A stretch of 64,000 bases of DNA from Gammaproteobacteria bacterium (GCA_029245395.1 JAQWPL010000033.1:124001-188000); one strand, 5' to 3'. Positions 17,795 through 26,631 are shown, counted from the stretch's first letter. The notes: generated from the letters alone by a model not told the origin. Program-made: numbers and translations.

Positions 17795-19330
17795 ATGATT
17801 ACTGTACTGAATAAATTTCTGGGGACAGTGACCTTATCTTTACTTCCCTTACTCGTTATCGCTCAAGCTGATACCCCTGCAATTCAGGAATGGCAAGATG
17901 CTATCTCTGATGGCTATGACATCAATGACGCTGAAGCCGACGGTACTACTCTGCTTATGCGCGCCATTCATGAACGCAATACTCCTCTGGCAGAATTACT
18001 GATCGAATCTGGTGCGGATGTAACCGTAGTCAATCGTTATGGCATGACAGCCCTGATGCTGGCAGCCAGGCGCGGCAATGGCGTTATCGCACGCATGCTG
18101 CTTGATGTTGGCGCCAATCCCAATACTATGAATCTGGAAGGCGAATCAGCACTTATGTCTGCGGCAAGAGCCGGCAGCGTTGAAGTAATCAACGCCTTAC
18201 TGGAAGGTAGCCCCCATTTCCTTGGCAGAAGTGCAAATCCTGATATGAAGGATGGCTGGAAAGGCCAAACAGCGCTGATGTGGGCCGCAGGACTGGGCCA
18301 CACCGATGCAGCTCTTGCTTTGATTGCAGGCGGCGCAGATATCAATCTCAAATCCACAGTGATCAATATTGCTCCAGTAGACCCGGAATATTACCAGGGT
18401 GGTTTTGTTTACACGGACATTCCCAAGGGACGGATGACTGCCCTGCTTTTTGCCACACGTGAAGGCAAAATGGACACTGTCAATGCCCTGATCGATGCAG
18501 GCGCGGATATCAATGCCGTGGATAATGAAGGCACCAATGCACTCATACTTGCGACACTGAACGGCCATCTGGATATTGCGGGACGATTACTGGAATCAAG
18601 TGCAGATCCAGATATTGCGGACAGGTGGGGCCGCACAGCGCTTTTCGTAGCCACTGACCTGAATACCATGGATGCCAACCCGCGGCCAACCCCCATGCCT
18701 TTGGATACACTGAAACCTGTAGACATTGTCCGGCTCGCTCTGAACAAGGGCGCTAATCCAGCGCCTGAATTACAATCAAGCTTGCCTGCCTGGATGGTGG
18801 TAGGTGCTGCTCACAATGGCATTCTGAATAAGGGAGCAACTCCATTTTTCCGCGCTGCCATGTCTGGAGATCTTGAGATTATGCACATGCTGGTGGATGC
18901 AGGTGCAGATCCAATGAAGGGAACCGAAGAGCGCGAAGGTATGGCAATGGGTGGAAATATGCGTCCATCCAACGGTGGAACGACTCCTTTTATGGTGGCA
19001 GCCGGTGTCGGTTGGCGCCAGGGACTCAGCAGAGGCAGGGAAGCTGATGCCTTGACCACACTCGAATGGTTAATTAATGAATACGGTATGGACATCAACG
19101 CCATCAACCAGAGTAGCGAAACAGCACTACATGGCGCTTCCTACAGAGGCTCCATTGAAATAGCCAGATGGCTGATAGACCATGGTGCTGACTTTAGCCT
19201 GACCAATGCCCGTGACATGACGCCTCTTGATATCGCCCTAGGCGATCCAGAATTCAGATTGGAACCCAACCCCGAGCTTGCGGAATTTCTTCGTGAGTAT
19301 TCTGAAGAAAACAGCGTCGCTACCAACTAA
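17795..19330 (+). CDS. Exported ankyrin-repeat protein
   Basis: 511 residues with a signal peptide (to VIAQADTPA) and about nine ankyrin repeats across most of the chain. Typical units are DGTTLLMRAIHERNTPLAELLIESGADV, YGMTALMLAARRGNGVIARMLLDVGANP and STSETALHGASYRGS-like segments near the end. Irregular insertions separate some repeats (around residues 185-210 and 290-345). Such exported repeats usually bind partner proteins. The gene starts 18 bp after the DUF1552 stop, so both are very likely co-transcribed. The upstream ribosome-binding site is weak, which fits coupling to the upstream gene. Its partner is unknown. Confidence 0.85.
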   Translation: MITVLNKFLGTVTLSLLPLLVIAQADTPAIQEWQDAISDGYDINDAEADGTTLLMRAIHERNTPLAELLIESGADVTVVNRYGMTALMLAARRGNGVIARMLLDVGANPNTMNLEGESALMSAARAGSVEVINALLEGSPHFLGRSANPDMKDGWKGQTALMWAAGLGHTDAALALIAGGADINLKSTVINIAPVDPEYYQGGFVYTDIPKGRMTALLFATREGKMDTVNALIDAGADINAVDNEGTNALILATLNGHLDIAGRLLESSADPDIADRWGRTALFVATDLNTMDANPRPTPMPLDTLKPVDIVRLALNKGANPAPELQSSLPAWMVVGAAHNGILNKGATPFFRAAMSGDLEIMHMLVDAGADPMKGTEEREGMAMGGNMRPSNGGTTPFMVAAGVGWRQGLSRGREADALTTLEWLINEYGMDINAINQSSETALHGASYRGSIEIARWLIDHGADFSLTNARDMTPLDIALGDPEFRLEPNPELAEFLREYSEENSVATN

Positions 19331-19446
19331 GCATTTAGTTATTAGACTTAAAAAGCCAGTATGGATATTCTTAAAATTACCAGCTGGTTTTATTCGACAA
19401 TAATTTAGGTTAACTAAAACAAAACATCAATTTCGAGGATCCAAGC

Positions 19447-20325
19447 ATGTGTGATGAAAGAACCTTAAAAGACAATGAAGCTTTCTTCAAAAAGGAAGGC
19501 AAGATAACCCGCCGCAAGTTCAATAAATATTCTGCTGGCGCAGGCCTTGCCATGATGTTGCCACCTGTTGCCAATGCCCAGGAAGTGGTGTCAGAAAATG
19601 TTGAAGTTACCACGCCGGGCGGCATTGCGGATTGTTTCTATGTACACCCTGCCACAGGCTCGCATGCGGCTGTGCTTATCTGGCCTGATATTTTCGGTCT
19701 GCGTCCCGCTTTCGAAGCCATGGGTACTATGCTTGCCCAATCCGGGTACTCAGTTCTGGTAGTTAATCCCTTTTACAGACTGCAGAAAGCCCCGACTTCC
19801 GAACAAGGTGCAGATTTTAGTGATCCGGATACGCGCAATATGCTGTTTTCCCAGATGGGCTCTCTGACACCAGAAACTCAATTCCAGGATGCTGAAGCCT
19901 TTGTCACCTGGCTGGATGCCCAGGATGAAGTAGATACCAGCCGTGGAATAGGTACAACCGGATATTGTATGGGTGGCTCTATCGTCATGCGCACTGCTGC
20001 TGCTATGCCCCACCGAATTTTGGCTGGAGCAACATTCCATGGCGGTAACGGCATGGCTTCAGATGCAGAAGACAGTGCCCACCTTCTAATTCCACAGACA
20101 AAAGCCCAAATGTTACATGCATTAGCGGCCAATGATGATGCACAGGCACCTGAAGTGAAGGATGTCCTCGCACAGGCTTACCAGGATGCTGGCATACCTG
20201 CTGAAATTGAAGTCTACAATGCACAGCATGGCTGGTGCTCCCTCGACTCAGCGGTTTATGATGATGGTGAAGCCGAAAGAGCCCATGGCCGATTGCTGAC
20301 ACTGTTTGAGTCAGCTTTAGCTTGA
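19447..20325 (+). CDS. Tat-exported dienelactone hydrolase-like protein
   Basis: 292 residues. The N-terminus has RRKF followed by a moderately hydrophobic stretch ending PVANAQE, a twin-arginine-like signal at residues 22-45. The DLH-fold body contains GYCMGGSIVM with the Cys nucleophile, an Asp in AANDDAQ and a His in NAQHGWC, the usual Cys-Asp-His set. Dienelactone hydrolases are normally cytoplasmic, so an exported copy is odd. A good ribosome-binding site (GAGGA) precedes the ATG. It is separated from the ankyrin gene by 116 bp, so it may have its own promoter. Substrate unknown; a lactone or ester in the periplasm is plausible. Confidence 0.82.
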   Translation: MCDERTLKDNEAFFKKEGKITRRKFNKYSAGAGLAMMLPPVANAQEVVSENVEVTTPGGIADCFYVHPATGSHAAVLIWPDIFGLRPAFEAMGTMLAQSGYSVLVVNPFYRLQKAPTSEQGADFSDPDTRNMLFSQMGSLTPETQFQDAEAFVTWLDAQDEVDTSRGIGTTGYCMGGSIVMRTAAAMPHRILAGATFHGGNGMASDAEDSAHLLIPQTKAQMLHALAANDDAQAPEVKDVLAQAYQDAGIPAEIEVYNAQHGWCSLDSAVYDDGEAERAHGRLLTLFESALA

Positions 20326-20340
20326 TGGCAAATTAGACAA

Positions 20341-20366
20341 AAAGGGAGGTTTTTCCGCCCTTCTTT
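20341..20366 (+). terminator. Possible terminator after the exported hydrolase
   Basis: GGGAGG/CCGCCC stem with one mismatch around a T5 loop, A-rich before and T-rich after. It is imperfect, and genes continue on the same strand, so it may only attenuate. Confidence 0.4.
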
Positions 20367-20389
20367 ACATTCAAATTTTCAGGAGTTTC

Positions 20390-21181
20390 ATGAAATTCAA
20401 GATATTTATTGTCCTGGTGATCCTACCTCTCTCAAGCATAGCCCAAGAAGCACCTGCAGCGTTTACTGGTATCTGGAGCGGCTCCATGACCACACCGGAA
20501 CATGACTACTGGAGAGTGGAAGACTTCATCAGTTGCTGGGCCGGCTGTCCTGTCGATTCTTTTGAATTCCTTAGTGCCTTATTGGACGATCCGGCTAACG
20601 ATGACAAAACCATGGATGAACTCAATGGCCAGTTTTTTGTTCACATGCGTGAATCACTTGCTGGCATCTCCACTCCACGGGGTTTAGAACTGCAGCAAGG
20701 CAGCACCAATGAAAACAACCCCTCCATCAACTGCCATGATTATGGCTACCTGCGCCAGTCCATCAATCCACTGCCCTTGCAGATGGTGATGGAAGATGAA
20801 GTGCTGCATATCAATTACGAGGAATGGAACCTAAGCCGGACAGTTTATATGGATGGGCGCGAGTTTCCGGAAAATATTGAGCATACTCGCCTCGGCTATT
20901 CCATTGGCCACTATGCAGAAAACGGTGATCTCGTTATTGAGACCCGCGCCATCAGTGAGGAAATCTACAACCCTTTTCATGGCGGTGGTGGTCATAGTGA
21001 CCAGCTCACCGGCGTGGAACGTTATTCATTGAAAGACGATGGCAAAGTTCTCGCTGTTGTAATGACTCTGACAGATCCGGCCACCCTGAAGGAACCCTAT
21101 AAGTTTTACAAACAATGGGTGACCACTCCGGAGCTGGAACTATTGGAAGATTTCTGCACTGATATCCCGGGAGAATTCTGA
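20390..21181 (+). CDS. Exported protein of unknown function, DUF6152 partner (copy 1)
   Basis: 263 residues with a signal peptide (to SSIAQE). No enzyme motif is visible. A central core reads RTVYMDGREFP, then GYSIGHY, then DLVIETRAI, then a DP segment (LTDPATL). The same core order is found in the exported protein at 30502 and, weaker, in the C-terminal half of the protein at 47627. Four Cys (two in CWAGC, one in INCHDYG, one near the end) may form disulfides. The stop is one base before the DUF6152 start, so the two are translated together. Function unknown; a periplasmic binding or assembly role with DUF6152 is inferred. Confidence 0.7.
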   Translation: MKFKIFIVLVILPLSSIAQEAPAAFTGIWSGSMTTPEHDYWRVEDFISCWAGCPVDSFEFLSALLDDPANDDKTMDELNGQFFVHMRESLAGISTPRGLELQQGSTNENNPSINCHDYGYLRQSINPLPLQMVMEDEVLHINYEEWNLSRTVYMDGREFPENIEHTRLGYSIGHYAENGDLVIETRAISEEIYNPFHGGGGHSDQLTGVERYSLKDDGKVLAVVMTLTDPATLKEPYKFYKQWVTTPELELLEDFCTDIPGEF

Positions 21182-21182
21182 G

Positions 21183-21602
21183 ATGAAAAATATTTTTATA
21201 CTCTTATTACTGACAGTCAGTTCCCTGGTTCTGGCACACCATTCTCCGGCTGTGTTTTATCAGATGGATAAGACAGTAACAGTGACAGGTACTGTCACAG
21301 AATTTCGTATGGGTAACCCCCATATCCGTGTTTATTTTGATATGAATAACGCGTCAGGTGATTCAGAGCAATGGATGGCTGAAGGCGGTTCGCGCACGGT
21401 GCTACTGCGTCATGGCTGGCGTGGTGATGAAGTGAAACCAGGCGATGTCGTCACCATTCACGGCCATCCCTCACGAGAAGACAAGAATATTGTACATATG
21501 ATTGAGATTACTCTGGATGACGGCAACATGAAATATGCTGAAGACCTGAATCCTGAATACACTGAAAACCTGCTGGAAGAGCGCCGCCGACGTAGAAATT
21601 AA
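21183..21602 (+). CDS. DUF6152 family exported protein (copy 1)
   Basis: 139 residues. The signal peptide ends at LAHHS, which leaves a His-rich start to the mature chain. The family pattern is AHHSPAVF, then a V-x-G-T-V-T-E-F strand, then NPHIRVYF, then KPGDVVTIHGHPSREDKN. This is a small beta-barrel-like fold and the His pair could bind a metal. It begins one base after the stop of its partner gene. It is the last gene of the plus-strand run that starts with the DUF1592 cytochrome. No function is established for the family to my knowledge. Confidence 0.8.
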   Translation: MKNIFILLLLTVSSLVLAHHSPAVFYQMDKTVTVTGTVTEFRMGNPHIRVYFDMNNASGDSEQWMAEGGSRTVLLRHGWRGDEVKPGDVVTIHGHPSREDKNIVHMIEITLDDGNMKYAEDLNPEYTENLLEERRRRRN

Positions 21603-21650
21603 CGCTCTTTTCCCTAGGCAGATAGACGTCCCGAAAATGAACTCAGGCTG

Positions 21651-21941
21651 TCAGCGTTGATGTAATACAGGTAATCCCTCTTCCTGCCATTGCAGCAAAC
21701 CGCCGCGTATATTAGCCACTTGCAACCATCCGTTTTCCTTCAGGATGGACGCAGCTAGCACCGACCTTTTCCCTGCCCGGCAAATTGTCATCACTGGTTT
21801 ATCTTTTGGTACATCCTCAAGTCTGTCCCTTAATTCGTTAATCGGAATCAATAGTGCCCCTTCAATATGCAATGTTTCCTCATCAGTCTCCACCTTGGTT
21901 CGCACATCAAGAATATTGACTTCAGTGCGATGCGTCGCCAC
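21651..21941 (-). CDS. Single-domain rhodanese, 5' end in doubt
   Basis: About 96 residues from a GTG at 21941. The active-site loop CRAGKRS has Cys54, and ILDVR and the WQEEGLPV end are typical. The domain really begins upstream: 17 further codons, reading TTYSGTLEITPQW, are open in the same frame. They run right up to the stop of the persulfide dioxygenase gene, with no ATG, GTG or TTG between. So the listed start is probably inside the domain. Either a missing base obscures an ATG overlapping the upstream stop (at 21996), or the two were once one protein. It would move sulfane sulfur made by the neighbouring enzyme. Confidence 0.7.
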   Translation of the reverse strand: MATHRTEVNILDVRTKVETDEETLHIEGALLIPINELRDRLEDVPKDKPVMTICRAGKRSVLAASILKENGWLQVANIRGGLLQWQEEGLPVLHQR

Positions 21942-21992
21942 CCACTGCGGGGTAATTTCCAGCGTTCCACTGTAGGTTGTGACAACTGGCGC

Positions 21993-22709
21993 TCATTTAG
22001 GTGGCGAAGGTATAATCTCCGGTTTTCCACCTTTGATATTAGCGGGAACAGCAATCTCGAGTTTACGTGGATGGGGGAGCTGCATGTTCTCCATAAAGCC
22101 TACAAAATCATTTTCGTTGGCCTGCCCGCCTATACGTGGGTTATGAATTTTTTCTTCTCCAATGGTTGAGGCATTGCGACCGGTATAATCATGAGCCGGA
22201 TACACGATACATCCATCAGGTAAGGCAAATAATTTATCGTGAATGGATTGGTACAATTTATTAGCCGAACCCTGCTGGAAATCCGTTCTACCACAACCTC
22301 TTATCAAAAGAGTATCTCCGGTAAAAACCATAGTTTCGTCATCAAGCAGGAAACTAATACATCCATCAGTATGACCAGGTGTTTCCAGGACAGTCAAAGC
22401 ATGGTTGCCAAACTTTATCGAGTCACCGTCAATCAATTCCTTGTCGAGGATATCAATACCTGAATGCGCAGAAGCAGCGATTTTGCAATCCAGTCTATTT
22501 TTCAGCAGCCAGGCTCCCGTGACATGATCGGCATGGCAGTGTGTTTCAAGACAGACACAGAGATTCAATCCCAACTCGCGTATCAGGGCCAGGTCCCGAT
22601 CATGCTGTTCATAAACCAAATCAATAACCACAGCTTCACAAGTGTCTTCATCAGCCAGTAGATAGGAAAATGTGCCTGAAGTTTGGTCGAAGAGTTGTTT
22701 GAAAATCAT
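21993..22709 (-). CDS. ETHE1-like persulfide dioxygenase (metallo-beta-lactamase fold)
   Basis: 238 residues. The metal site appears as THCHADH (His57, His59, Asp61, His62), His113 (TPGHTDG), Asp132 (FTGDTLL) and YPAHDY near residue 170. GRTDFQQG after the Asp is a hallmark of ETHE1 and relatives, distinguishing them from glyoxalase II. Known enzymes oxidise glutathione persulfide to sulfite with O2. The downstream rhodanese in the same frame fits sulfide oxidation. The ATG overlaps by four bases the stop of a short sulfotransferase remnant (22706-22864), so translation may be coupled to that remnant. Confidence 0.88.
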   Translation of the reverse strand: MIFKQLFDQTSGTFSYLLADEDTCEAVVIDLVYEQHDRDLALIRELGLNLCVCLETHCHADHVTGAWLLKNRLDCKIAASAHSGIDILDKELIDGDSIKFGNHALTVLETPGHTDGCISFLLDDETMVFTGDTLLIRGCGRTDFQQGSANKLYQSIHDKLFALPDGCIVYPAHDYTGRNASTIGEEKIHNPRIGGQANENDFVGFMENMQLPHPRKLEIAVPANIKGGKPEIIPSPPK

Positions 22710-22864
22710 AACGGAAGCAATAAAATTTGTTGTTCAAATACCTGAGCTTTGGGCAATATTTCCCCCATGTGATACCAGGGGTCTAAATCCAAGTGTTCAA
22801 GAGCAAGCTTTGGCGAGGCAGTTCCAGTAAGGCCCAGCCCTGTGCCAATTACTTTGATAGTCAT
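22706..22864 (-). pseudogene. N-terminal remnant of a sulfotransferase-family gene
   Basis: A 52-codon frame from ATG 22864 begins MTIKVIGTGLGLTGTASPKL, followed by ALEHLDLDPWYHM. This closely follows the start of P-loop sulfotransferase-family proteins (IGxGxGRTGTxSLKxALExLG...CYHM), including the phosphosulfate-binding loop. The usual Arg of the loop is Leu here, and the Cys before YHM is Trp. The similarity fades after about 36 residues and the frame stops, so only about a fifth of a normal protein remains. The stop overlaps the persulfide dioxygenase ATG (ATGA). It may survive as a leader peptide. The downstream part of the gene is gone from this place. Confidence 0.65.
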
Positions 22865-23001
22865 CGTTTTTGCCCCTTTCTGGAATTAAACCGTAGATTA
22901 ACAACACTGTCGATTGCTCATTTCTTCCTGGCTCCACAATGGACATTTAGCCTTTAAATGCCTATGCTTTTTACTTCTCTGGTAAGTAAGAAAAGATAAT
23001 C

Positions 23002-24039
23002 ATGCGCAATAAATTATTTATTTCAATTCCGGTTCTCGTTTTCTCCCTTTTGGCGGCTGCTACTGCCCTGCCACAATCGGAGCATGTTATTTATGTCACC
23101 AATGAAGATTCCAACAATGTGACCGTCATTTCCGGAACTACCAATGAAGTAATCGCCACTATTCCTGTTGGAAAAAGGCCCCGCGGCATCAAAGTTACTC
23201 CTGATGGCAATACGTTTTATGTGGCACTGAGCGGCTCACCCAAATGCCCACCTACTATGGATGATGAAGTTTGCGATGCCATGATTTCAGATAAAGCCGC
23301 AGATGGCATAGCCGAAGTCAATGCGGCGACCTTCGAAGTGGTACGCATTCTTCCCAGCGGCTCAGACCCGGAACAATTTGATGTGGACTGGAATACGCGT
23401 CGGCTGTATGTGTCCAATGAAGATATTCACATGGCCAGCATTCTTGATCTTGATGCCGGCGAAATACTCATGCAAGTTCCCACCGGGTTGGAGCCCGAAG
23501 GTGTGCGCTTGTCCCCCGACGGCAGCATTGTGTATATCACCGGTGAAGTGGACAGTAATATCACAGTGATTAATACAGCAACAGGCGAAGCAATTGCCTC
23601 GATAGACGTAGGACTGCGTCCCCGTGACTCTATTTTCACCGCAGATGGCGCCCGCGCCTATGTGTCTGCCGAATTTGGTGCCAGCATTGCTGTCATTGAT
23701 GTTGCCAATAATGCGCTTGTCAGCGAAATACCGCTTGCTGAAGGTTCACTACCGATGGGCCTGGTTTTATCCCCCGACGAAGCAATCTTATATGTGGCCA
23801 ATGGTCGCGGACAAACTGTCGTCGCCATTGACCTTGCCAGTGAAACGGTAACTAATTCAGTAGTGGTTGGCCCCCGCCCATGGGGCTTGGCCATGAGCCT
23901 GGATGGCAGCACCCTATATTCAGCGAACGGCCCCTCTGATGATGTCTCTGTTATTGATGTAGACAGTTTTGAAGTGATCAGCAAGATCGCTGTTGGAGAA
24001 ACACCCTGGGGGGTTGTTGTTGGGCCAGCACCAAGATAA
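23002..24039 (+). CDS. YVTN beta-propeller protein, PQQ-dependent catabolism-associated type
   Basis: 345 residues with a signal peptide (to ALPQSEH) and about seven repeats of the type VIYVTNEDSNNVTVISGTTN and PRGIKVTPDGNTFYVALSG. A segment with several Cys (SPKCPPTMDDEVCDAM) and DKAADGIAEVN is characteristic of the propeller family that accompanies PQQ-dependent alcohol catabolism (I recall it as TIGR03866). It would be periplasmic and may bind a dehydrogenase or cytochrome. The ATG at 23002 follows AGAAAAGATAATC, a weak ribosome-binding site. It converges on the TonB receptor gene with a 24-bp gap. This links it to the PQQ dehydrogenase at 11588. Confidence 0.85.
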   Translation: MRNKLFISIPVLVFSLLAAATALPQSEHVIYVTNEDSNNVTVISGTTNEVIATIPVGKRPRGIKVTPDGNTFYVALSGSPKCPPTMDDEVCDAMISDKAADGIAEVNAATFEVVRILPSGSDPEQFDVDWNTRRLYVSNEDIHMASILDLDAGEILMQVPTGLEPEGVRLSPDGSIVYITGEVDSNITVINTATGEAIASIDVGLRPRDSIFTADGARAYVSAEFGASIAVIDVANNALVSEIPLAEGSLPMGLVLSPDEAILYVANGRGQTVVAIDLASETVTNSVVVGPRPWGLAMSLDGSTLYSANGPSDDVSVIDVDSFEVISKIAVGETPWGVVVGPAPR

Positions 24040-24063
24040 ATGCAGCCTGGTTAAAAATAAAAT

Positions 24064-26631
24064 TCAGAAGCGATAACGCAATCCAAGCCATGCTCCACGG
24101 GGCGCCCCTACACCCAGAAACAGTGGACGGTTATCAGTTAGAAAAGGCAACGTCTCTCTGGGATCCTCTCCAAGCAAGCCGAAATTTTCATACTCGGTAT
24201 CAAACAAGTTGGTAACGCGGGCAAATAGTATTAAATTGTTACCTGTCGTGTAAGTGGCTCGTAGATTGACCAGGGCATATCCATCTACCTTGTCCAACTC
24301 GTTAGCCTCATCTCCTCGCATTACCTGATCAGAGTTATAGATCAAATCAGCCCCGACACTTAGTTGCTCACTGAGGTGATACATTCCATTCATTTTAAAA
24401 ATGATTTCCGGTAATCCCGGCAGCCTGTCACCGCTCCGCACAACCAGCTCTCCATTCTCATCAGCATTGGGATGGTTCGGACTCAGTACCATGAAGCTGT
24501 CTTCAAAAGTCGCGTTGATATGTGACACAGTTACCTGCCAATCCAGCTTGCCATTGCTACCGTTAAGGGCTGCTTCCATGCCACGCCGCCTGGTTTCATC
24601 CACGTTGGCAAAGAGTCCTGTCGACCGACCTGTGGTCTGGAAAATGATGTCATCTTCATTTTTTGCATTGAACACATTCAGCTCGTAGTCCAGGTTGCGC
24701 CATTGTCCACGCACACCCAATTCACTATTTTTTGTCACCACCTGATCCAGTGGTGGGTCCGCAAGAAAGGCATTAGGAAGACGGCACTCAAAATCAATAT
24801 CATCAGGATCTTCCCCTCCTTCTTCCGCAAACTGCTGTGCCAGGGTAAAAACTCCTTCATTGCAGGCCAGCTCTATCGGTGTAGGGACCCGATTGGATTC
24901 AGAAAATGAACCATAAATATTAACCGTGTTACTGACATCAAAAGTAAAACCGACTGCCGGGTTAAAGCGAGTAAAATTATGATCGCCGTTCAATTCCGGA
25001 CGCTCACCAGACTGGTCCCGCAGGGTGACATCAGTATCGTTGTACCGACCTGAAACGATCAGTGACAACCGCTCCGTCACCTGCCAGGAATTATTGAAAA
25101 ACCAGCTCATGGTTTTATTGTTGGTGGTTATTTGAGTTGCCGCTTCATCAAAGAAAGTACCAGTGCCCAAACCCAGGGTTGAACGGGTAATCGGATCCAG
25201 TGCTGACAATTCCAGTAGTGAATTAAAATCCGATTTCCCTTCGAAATAACTGACACCGACCACCAGTCGATTATCAAAAGCAAAGAAGTCCTCAGTTAAT
25301 TCAATCTGACCATTAAACCCTGTACTTTTTTGCCTGCGTTCACTGATATTATTGATGGCTTCATCGGCTAGTACTCCTGAGCCGCTCAAGTCATCAATCA
25401 CATCTTCCAGTTCAAACACTTCAGGGTCCAGACCTGCCATTGCGGCCTGCTGCGCAATCAATGTTTCCAGGTCATCAAAGCTGTTTATGCTGTCATCCTC
25501 ACCGGCACAAATAGCATCGAGTTCAATGTCGAGTAACTCTTCAAGGTCATCTTCAAAATCATCGGCTTCATCCAGCAAGGATTGCCCGCCCCCGGCATAA
25601 TTACACAAGGCAAAATCTGAACCATCACCGTTAAAAGAATCCGTAGCATTTTCACGACTGTAAGCATTACCTGAAAACTGAATCCCTTCTGCAAAATAAT
25701 GATTGCCCTTGATATTGAACTGATTCAAATCATTTTCGGTGATATCCGGTGCCGTAAAAATTGAATCGCGCTGAATAGCTACCAGCCCTACTGGTAATGA
25801 ACCATTACCAATTAAGTCACTGTCTCCGTGCTGATAGATAATGTCCAGAGCGGATACGATTCCATTGCGCCAGCTCAGGCTGCTGTACAAATTTGTAGCC
25901 TCTGATGAGGAAAGGGCACGCCAGCCATCTTCATTGAATTGGCTTATATTCAAGTAATAGCCCCACTCACCTGCATTGCTGTTTGAAAAAATGCCGCCAG
26001 ATTCAAAATGTGCCGCTGTTCTGTTCCAGGACCCTGTGTACACCTCAACCTGTGTCTCTTCAAAATTGAATCCGTTTTTCATAGTGACGGATAACGCACC
26101 GCCTAAAGCATTCAGACCGAAAACTGGATTGGCACCTGATAATAAATCCATGCTGCTGACTGCAGATTCAGGCAACATATCCCAGTTCACCGTATCACCC
26201 AGAGGTTCGTTCAGGCGCACGCCATCCTGATACACCGCAAGTCCCTGAGCCAGACCAAGCAACGGTGAAGCAGTGAAGCCGCGAAACTGTACATCAGGTT
26301 GCAAGGGGTTATTCTGTGCGGAATTAATTGAAACGCTGCTCATAGCAATATTCATGAAATCACTGATGTCCAGGCTCTGTCTGTTTTCCAGATCATCGCT
26401 GGTGCCGCTTTTTACTGCGAATGGAATGCGGTTTATCGGTGTGCCAAGAGCTGAGTATGGAGTAATACCAATAACCTGGATTTCCTCCAGTGGAATTTCA
26501 TTGTCAGCTTCTTCAGCTGCAAGAATTACATTGCAAGCAGGCAATAAGGCGGATGAAAACAATAAACTTGAAACAGTATTGAATTTACCCAATGTTTTTT
26601 GCCAATCTGATAACTGATTCTGGGGCATCAT
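24064..26631 (-). CDS. TonB-dependent outer-membrane receptor
   Basis: 855 residues. The N-terminal hydrophobic stretch (SSLLFSSALLPACNVILAA) is followed by a likely TonB box EEIQVIG. The plug domain comes next (NRIPFAVKSG, QPDVQFRGFTASPLLGLAQGLAVYQDGVRLNEP, NPVFGLNALGGALSVTMK). Then comes the barrel, ending in the typical aromatic tail LRYRF. Between about residues 353 and 413 an unusually acidic stretch (DEADDFEDDLEELLDIE and beyond) lies in a predicted outside loop, with Cys343 and Cys375 around it. The start overlaps the end of the GNAT gene by 47 bp. No siderophore gene is nearby. The ligand is unknown, perhaps an aromatic compound or metal given the setting. Confidence 0.92.
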   Translation of the reverse strand: MMPQNQLSDWQKTLGKFNTVSSLLFSSALLPACNVILAAEEADNEIPLEEIQVIGITPYSALGTPINRIPFAVKSGTSDDLENRQSLDISDFMNIAMSSVSINSAQNNPLQPDVQFRGFTASPLLGLAQGLAVYQDGVRLNEPLGDTVNWDMLPESAVSSMDLLSGANPVFGLNALGGALSVTMKNGFNFEETQVEVYTGSWNRTAAHFESGGIFSNSNAGEWGYYLNISQFNEDGWRALSSSEATNLYSSLSWRNGIVSALDIIYQHGDSDLIGNGSLPVGLVAIQRDSIFTAPDITENDLNQFNIKGNHYFAEGIQFSGNAYSRENATDSFNGDGSDFALCNYAGGGQSLLDEADDFEDDLEELLDIELDAICAGEDDSINSFDDLETLIAQQAAMAGLDPEVFELEDVIDDLSGSGVLADEAINNISERRQKSTGFNGQIELTEDFFAFDNRLVVGVSYFEGKSDFNSLLELSALDPITRSTLGLGTGTFFDEAATQITTNNKTMSWFFNNSWQVTERLSLIVSGRYNDTDVTLRDQSGERPELNGDHNFTRFNPAVGFTFDVSNTVNIYGSFSESNRVPTPIELACNEGVFTLAQQFAEEGGEDPDDIDFECRLPNAFLADPPLDQVVTKNSELGVRGQWRNLDYELNVFNAKNEDDIIFQTTGRSTGLFANVDETRRRGMEAALNGSNGKLDWQVTVSHINATFEDSFMVLSPNHPNADENGELVVRSGDRLPGLPEIIFKMNGMYHLSEQLSVGADLIYNSDQVMRGDEANELDKVDGYALVNLRATYTTGNNLILFARVTNLFDTEYENFGLLGEDPRETLPFLTDNRPLFLGVGAPRGAWLGLRYRF

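Noticed and set aside
21993-22709. Glyoxalase II for the MBL-fold protein
   Set aside because: GRTDFQQG after the metal Asp and the adjacent rhodanese frame point to the ETHE1 persulfide dioxygenase group.
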